A program made the position numbers and the translations under genes. 8,338 nt of DNA from Chlamydiales bacterium (GTDB lineage Bacteria; Chlamydiota; Chlamydiia; Chlamydiales; Simkaniaceae): NCBI GenBank assembly GCA_024233395.1, contig JACKPR010000014.1, positions 1-8,338 on the forward strand. The letters run 5' to 3'. The notes below the pieces were generated by a model that saw only the letters and a program-made list of their open reading frames with translations, was not told the DNA's origin and ran no database searches. Shown here one piece after another: positions 5,016 through 8,338 of this stretch. The stretch's first letter is position 1. Every line of letters begins with the position of its first letter.

Positions 5016-7568
5016 TTAGCTTTCTTCTTTTGGCTCTTCTTTTGCGGTTGTTGAGGCCGCTAGCTTTTTCTTCTCTTTCTTCTTCTTTTCTTTAGGAAGA
5101 TCGATATCTTTAAAGGTGAGTTTTTCCCCATCAAAATCGATCAAGATTTGACGAGGTTCATCTCCTTCAAGAAGAAGTTTTTCAGCAAGAGGATCTTCTA
5201 GAAGTTGTTCGATAGTGCGGCGGAGAGTACGTGCACCCATTTCAGGCTGGTATCCTTTTTGTACAATGTGCTCTTTTGCTTTGTCTTCGAGACTAATAAG
5301 GATATTCTTTCTTTCGAGACGCTTCTTAAGCTTCGCCACTTCAATCTCAATAATATTAACGAGATCATCTTTATCAAGAGCTTTAAAGATGACGGTATCA
5401 TCGAGTCGGTTGATAAATTCTGGCTTGAAGTGTTTTTTCGCCGCTTTTTCGATTTTTTCTTTCATTGCATCATAGTCTGGCATTCCTTCTTTCACACCAA
5501 AACCTACTTCTGTTGAGCGACGGATAAGGTCTGAGCCCAGGTTAGAAGTCATGAGGATAATGGTATTTCTGAAGTCAACTTTTCGACCCATAGAATCGGT
5601 GAGTTTTCCATCTTCTAGGATTTGAAGAAGGAGATTCATCACATCGGGGTGTGCTTTTTCAACTTCATCAAATAGAACAACAGAATAGGGGCGTCGTCTG
5701 ACTTGTTCTGTCAGCTGTCCACCTTCCTCGTGTCCCACATATCCTGGAGGAGATCCTGTCATTCGACTCACAGCAAATTTCTCCATATATTCAGACATAT
5801 CTACCTGAATAAGGGCATCTTCACCTCCAAACATATGGATGGCTAGCTGTTTAGCGAGAAGGGTTTTACCAACTCCAGTTGGTCCTAAGAATAGGAAGGC
5901 ACCAATCGGACGGTTAGGATCTTTAATATCTGCTTTACTGCGACGAAGAGAGCGGCAAACAATATCGACAGCTTTCTCTTGTCCAATGATGTGCTCTTTA
6001 AGAATTTCTTGCATCTTAAGCACTTTTGAAGCTTCTCCTTCTGTCAGACGAGACATGGGAATTCCCGTATGTTTTGCAACAACGGCAGCAACATCATCTT
6101 CATCGACGATTTCTTTGTGTTCTTCTTTATTCTTTTCCCACTTAGCGAGGACTTGAGCAAGTTTTTCTCGTGAAGTTTTCTCTTTATCACGAAGATTGGC
6201 AGCTTTTTCATACTCTTGCTTTCCAATCGACTCCTCTTTTGCTTTACGGAGTTCTTCAATTTCGAGTTCAAGCTGATGGATATCTTGTGGTTGATGAAGC
6301 ATTGTAATGCGAGCTTTTGCTCCTGCCTCATCGATTAGATCAATCGCTTTATCGGGTAGGAAACGCCCTGTAATGTAGCGGTCTGAAAGATAGACAGCGC
6401 TTCGGATTGCTTCATCTGTGTAGAGACACTTATGATGTTCCTCATATTTTGATTTAAGACCTGATAAAATCTCAGTTGCTTCTTCAACACTTGGAGGAGC
6501 CACATTAATTTTTTGGAAACGTCTTTCAAGAGCAGCATCTTTTTCAATATGCTTCCGGTATTCATCCAACGTTGTTGCTCCAATACATTGAATTTCTCCT
6601 CTTGAAAGAGCAGGCTTTAAGATATTTGAAGCATCGATTGCCCCTTCTGCTGCCCCGGCTCCAACAATTGTGTGAAGTTCATCGATGAAAAGGAGGATAT
6701 TTCCATGCTTTTTAACCTCATCCATCACCGCTTTAATCCGCTCTTCAAACTGACCCCGGTATTTTGTTCCCGCAATCATCAGCGTTAAATCGAGAGAAAT
6801 CAGTTTCTTTTTTGCGAGATGATCGGGAACTTCGCCTTTAACAATTGCTTGCGCTAAACCTTCAACAATTGCTGTTTTACCCACTCCAGCTTCTCCAATT
6901 AAAACCGGATTGTTTTTTCGACGACGGCAAAGGATCAAGATTAACCGTTCTACTTCATGAGCGCGTCCGATCACTGGGTCGAGTTTCCCTTCTCTGCAAA
7001 GCTCTGTCAGATCATGTCCATAAGCACGGAGTGCCGGAAGTTTTTCTGATCCCACTGTTCCTGCTGTTGCTTTTTCTTGTCTGGGTGTTCCTGGAGATCC
7101 CGACATTCCCATAGGGGGAAGTTGCAGGTTAAAGGTTTCGAGTTCCTTAAGGACCTCTTTGCGAACCTCTTTTAAATTGATATTAAGATTTTCAAGAATT
7201 TGAGTTGCTACGCCGTCGGTTTGTCTTAAGAGAGCAAGAAGAAGATGCTCTGTTCCCACATAATTATGGTTAAGGGCTGCCGCTTCTTCATTAGCATATT
7301 CGAAAACCTTTTTAACTTTACCAGTTAGTGCTGGGTCGCCATAGACTTGAATTTCAGGGCCAAATCCCACCAGGCGTTCCACTTCTGCCAAAACGGTATC
7401 ATAATCGACATTCAAATTTCGAAGGACATTGACAGCAATTCCTTGTCCTAATTTAAGAAGTCCTAAAAGAATGTGCTCTGTCCCCAAATAGTTATGATTG
7501 AGACGTTGCGCTTCTTTTTTCGCGAGTTTTATGACCTGCTTGGCGCGGTTGGTAAACTTATCAAACAT
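5016..7568 (-). CDS. clpC: ATP-dependent Clp protease ATP-binding subunit ClpC (AAA+ unfoldase)
   Basis: Hsp100/Clp unfoldase that threads substrates into the ClpP peptidase. The 850 residues show, in order: two Clp-N repeats (about 4-70 and 80-145, each with an HNYxGTEHxLLxLL motif); a Gly/Met/Pro linker at 150-175; AAA+ module 1 with Walker A GEAGVGKT at 225-232, Walker B ILLFIDELHT at 291-300 and ALERRF at 346-351; a UVR-type coiled-coil middle domain at about 433-480; AAA+ module 2 with Walker A GPTGVGKT at 562-569, Walker B VVLFDEVEKAH at 630-640 and GARTLRR at 778-784. The UVR insert marks ClpC rather than ClpA or ClpB. VGFG at 688-691 fits the ClpP-docking loop. Residues 826-850 are a Lys/Glu-rich tail not typical of the family. 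ATG at 7568 follows a weak AGGG site 5 nt upstream. No CIRCE-type HrcA operator is visible. Confidence 0.97.
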   Translation of the reverse strand: MFDKFTNRAKQVIKLAKKEAQRLNHNYLGTEHILLGLLKLGQGIAVNVLRNLNVDYDTVLAEVERLVGFGPEIQVYGDPALTGKVKKVFEYANEEAAALNHNYVGTEHLLLALLRQTDGVATQILENLNINLKEVRKEVLKELETFNLQLPPMGMSGSPGTPRQEKATAGTVGSEKLPALRAYGHDLTELCREGKLDPVIGRAHEVERLILILCRRRKNNPVLIGEAGVGKTAIVEGLAQAIVKGEVPDHLAKKKLISLDLTLMIAGTKYRGQFEERIKAVMDEVKKHGNILLFIDELHTIVGAGAAEGAIDASNILKPALSRGEIQCIGATTLDEYRKHIEKDAALERRFQKINVAPPSVEEATEILSGLKSKYEEHHKCLYTDEAIRSAVYLSDRYITGRFLPDKAIDLIDEAGAKARITMLHQPQDIHQLELEIEELRKAKEESIGKQEYEKAANLRDKEKTSREKLAQVLAKWEKNKEEHKEIVDEDDVAAVVAKHTGIPMSRLTEGEASKVLKMQEILKEHIIGQEKAVDIVCRSLRRSKADIKDPNRPIGAFLFLGPTGVGKTLLAKQLAIHMFGGEDALIQVDMSEYMEKFAVSRMTGSPPGYVGHEEGGQLTEQVRRRPYSVVLFDEVEKAHPDVMNLLLQILEDGKLTDSMGRKVDFRNTIILMTSNLGSDLIRRSTEVGFGVKEGMPDYDAMKEKIEKAAKKHFKPEFINRLDDTVIFKALDKDDLVNIIEIEVAKLKKRLERKNILISLEDKAKEHIVQKGYQPEMGARTLRRTIEQLLEDPLAEKLLLEGDEPRQILIDFDGEKLTFKDIDLPKEKKKKEKKKLAASTTAKEEPKEES

Positions 7569-7612
7569 AATAACCCTGTATTCTCACCTGTATTCTTATT
7601 AACTAAGTTTAT

Positions 7613-7668
7613 AGAACTAATCTTACTTAAGATGAGTCCTTTAAAGAAAGCTAATCCTTATTAGTTCT
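7613..7668. promoter_or_regulatory. Inverted repeat with CTAAT/ATTAG boxes upstream of clpC
   Basis: AGAACTAAT (7613-7621) and ATTAGTTCT (7660-7668) are a perfect 9-bp inverted repeat with 38 bp between the arms. Two further boxes, CTAAT at 7651-7655 and ATTAG at 7671-7675, and a 14-bp palindrome ATCTTA-CT-TAAGAT at 7620-7633, lie in the same stretch. On the minus strand the left arm touches a TATAAA sequence 40-45 bp before clpC. This is suggestive of a repressor operator, but it does not match CIRCE (TTAGCACTC-N9-GAGTGCTAA). Confidence 0.3.
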
Positions 7669-7736
7669 GCATTAGACATTTTTTTCATTTTGAAGCTGGC
7701 TACGACTTCCTCAGATATCCTTTCTTCTTCATCCAT
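7641..7736 (-). CDS. Possible small ORF or leader peptide upstream of clpC
   Basis: An open frame on the clpC strand encodes 31 residues from ATG at 7736 to TAA at 7643-7641. An earlier in-frame ATG at 7766 would make 41 residues but has no ribosome-binding site. The inner ATG has AAGGTG just upstream (AAGG to ATG spacing 4 nt). The predicted peptide is charged, starting MDEEERISEEVV and ending in NAELIRISFL; it is not recognisably similar to any family I know. It stops 72 bp before the clpC ATG. The same frame upstream is broken by stops, so it could also be the tail of a decayed coding repeat. At this length an open frame is easily due to chance. Confidence 0.2.
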   Translation of the reverse strand: MDEEERISEEVVASFKMKKMSNAELIRISFL

Positions 7737-7753
7737 AGCACCTTGGCTATGGA
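7732..7753 (-). promoter_or_regulatory. Perfect 8-bp hairpin enclosing a ribosome-binding-like site and start codon
   Basis: On the minus strand TCCATAGC (7753-7746) pairs with GCTATGGA (7739-7732) around the 6-nt loop CAAGGT. The loop contains the AAGG that would serve the small ORF, and the 3' arm contains its ATG. Such an arrangement could hide the start codon at low temperature. No T-run follows on either strand, so it is not an intrinsic terminator. The pairing is certain from the bases; the role is inferred. Confidence 0.35.
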
Positions 7754-7841
7754 CTACATCATTCATGAATATCAGATTTTGTCTCGCTCACCCCCTACAT
7801 GAAAAAACTGTCTATTACAGAACTTCGGCTACATCCCTCAT
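7752..7841 (-). repeat. Degenerate direct repeat in the clpC/lplA spacer
   Basis: Read on the minus strand, the 15-mers starting at 7841 (ATGAGGGATGTAGCC) and 7766 (ATGAATGATGTAGTC) match at 12 of 15 positions and are exactly 75 bp apart, a multiple of three. A third ATGTAG lies at 7800-7795, and GTAGCC recurs at 7703-7698. Between the first two, the shared reading frame has three stop codons. This may be an internal repeat of a decayed gene or of a dispersed element. Confidence 0.3.
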
Positions 7842-7925
7842 TCTGTCGCGGCAAGCATTTTTTGTAAATTTTAACGATCGTCTATTTTTTTATCTCTATT
7901 TGTGATACGTTTTAACCTCTTTACC

Positions 7926-7930
7926 AGGTG
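7926..7930 (+). promoter_or_regulatory. Shine-Dalgarno supporting a GTG start for lplA
   Basis: AGGTG lies 6 nt before GTG at 7937. An in-frame TAA at 7931-7933 prevents a start further upstream, and the next in-frame ATG (7985) would remove the conserved N-terminal strand, so GTG is the likely initiator. Confidence 0.6.
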
Positions 7931-7936
7931 TAATTA

Positions 7937-8338
7937 GTGAAGTGGAAAATTTTAGACACAGGCAAGCGATCCGCTGAAGAAAATATGGCGATCGATGCAA
8001 AGCTTCTTGAAGAGATGAAGCCTGATGATTCTCCCATTCTCCACCTTTATGAGTGGGAAGGAAAAGCGGCGACCTATGGCTATTTCCTTGATCCCAAGAA
8101 ATTTCTTGATCTTGAGAAGGCCCGAGCCTTACGTCTATCCCTGGCCCGCCGTCCAACGGGGGGAGGGATCATCTTTCATGTCAGCGACCTTGCCTTTTCT
8201 GTCTTAGTTCCTGCGAATTTTCCACACTATTCAACAAACACCCTCGACAATTATGATTTTATCAATAATGCAGTTAAAAGGGGAGTCAATAGTTTCTTTG
8301 AAAATCCTGAGTCTCTGTCCCTTCTGCCTGATGAGCCC
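7937..8338 (+). CDS. lplA: Lipoate-protein ligase A family protein (partial, 3' end beyond window)
   Basis: The first 134 residues of a biotin/lipoate A/B ligase-fold protein, cut by the right edge. Enzymes of this family attach lipoate (or transfer octanoate) to a lysine of the E2 and H subunits of pyruvate and 2-oxoglutarate dehydrogenases and the glycine cleavage system. The family start is present (WKILDTGKRSAEENMAIDAKLLE at 3-25), followed by the substrate-binding signature RRPTGGGIIFHVSDLAFSVLVP at 71-92, including the RR.TGGG loop and conserved His81. It is divergent from clpC. From memory, C. trachomatis also has an lplA next to clpC. The lipoyl-AMP lysine and the C-terminal domain lie outside, so ligase and octanoyltransferase cannot be told apart. 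A 13-bp interrupted hairpin (8137-8169) overlaps the codons of the signature. Confidence 0.88.
   Translation, partial: MKWKILDTGKRSAEENMAIDAKLLEEMKPDDSPILHLYEWEGKAATYGYFLDPKKFLDLEKARALRLSLARRPTGGGIIFHVSDLAFSVLVPANFPHYSTNTLDNYDFINNAVKRGVNSFFENPESLSLLPDEP

Larger units (their letters stand above)
7569..7936. other. 368-bp divergent spacer between clpC and lplA
   Basis: No confident gene lies here. From the clpC side it holds a TATAAA on the minus strand (7613-7608) without a matching -35, an inverted repeat at 7613-7668, a short minus-strand ORF at 7641-7736 (or from 7766), a hairpin at 7732-7753, and CTACAT repeated at 7754, 7795 and 7829. The lplA side (7855-7920) is T-rich with no clear promoter pair. 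It must contain both divergent promoters, yet is longer than these need. The repeated motifs suggest either regulatory RNA or the remnant of a dispersed repeat. I see no tRNA-like cloverleaf. Confidence 0.6.

Noticed and set aside
5205..6156. Plus-strand frames antisense to clpC
   Set aside because: They are mirror frames of a highly conserved gene, with unbalanced composition and no known motifs.
7690..7905. Open frame of 71 codons on the plus strand in the clpC/lplA spacer
   Set aside because: It has no ribosome-binding site, a composition unlike the neighbouring proteins (Ser/Leu/Phe/Tyr-rich), and overlaps structured minus-strand features. It is most likely a chance frame.
7569..7936. 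tRNA, CIRCE operator or intrinsic terminator in the divergent spacer
   Set aside because: There is no cloverleaf or TTCGA-type T-loop in a tRNA context and no TTAGCACTC/GAGTGCTAA pair. The only perfect hairpin (7732-7753) is not followed by a T-run on either strand.
1..8338. CRISPR array, insertion sequence, prophage or horizontally acquired island
   Set aside because: No regularly spaced repeats, transposase or phage proteins are present, and the genes are syntenic housekeeping genes of even composition.

Overview
The window looks like a chromosomal segment from a member of the Chlamydiota, probably an environmental or 'Chlamydia-like' lineage rather than Chlamydia itself. From memory, the order hemC, accD, dut, two adjacent ptsN-type genes (the second with a helix-turn-helix domain), an unrecognised gene, clpC and lplA follows the housekeeping neighbourhood of Chlamydia trachomatis. 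I could not check this by search. Base composition is moderately AT-rich and looks even across the genes. No phage, plasmid, transposase or CRISPR signature was seen.

Layout. Positions 13-1281 (+) encode a heme-pathway protein in which two porphobilinogen-deaminase domains run directly into a uroporphyrinogen-III-synthase domain. A 78-bp gap with short repeats follows. The next cluster is accD (1360-2322), dut (overlapping accD by 4 bp) and ptsN-1 (2788-3240, fixed by a strong Shine-Dalgarno). After 189 bp of AT-rich spacer comes a second pair: an HTH-EIIA fusion (3430-4158) and an unrecognised 276-residue protein (4178-5008). That pair converges on clpC (7568-5016, minus), only 7 bp away. 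A 368-bp spacer separates clpC from the divergent 5' part of a lipoate-protein-ligase gene (7937 to the right edge).

How the genes relate. Most are core metabolism: tetrapyrrole synthesis, malonyl-CoA supply for fatty acids, dUTP removal and lipoylation. ClpC provides protein quality control. The two EIIA-type proteins suggest a phosphotransfer regulatory branch, one of them able to touch DNA directly.

Most worth a second look: (1) the HemC part lacks the third domain that carries the dipyrromethane-cofactor cysteine, and its place is taken by HemD; (2) the clpC/lplA spacer contains repeated motifs, a 9-bp inverted repeat near clpC, and an 8-bp hairpin whose loop holds a ribosome-binding-like site and whose stem holds the ATG of a possible 31-codon ORF upstream of clpC; (3) a 10-bp perfect hairpin inside hemC has the form of an intrinsic terminator on the antisense strand.
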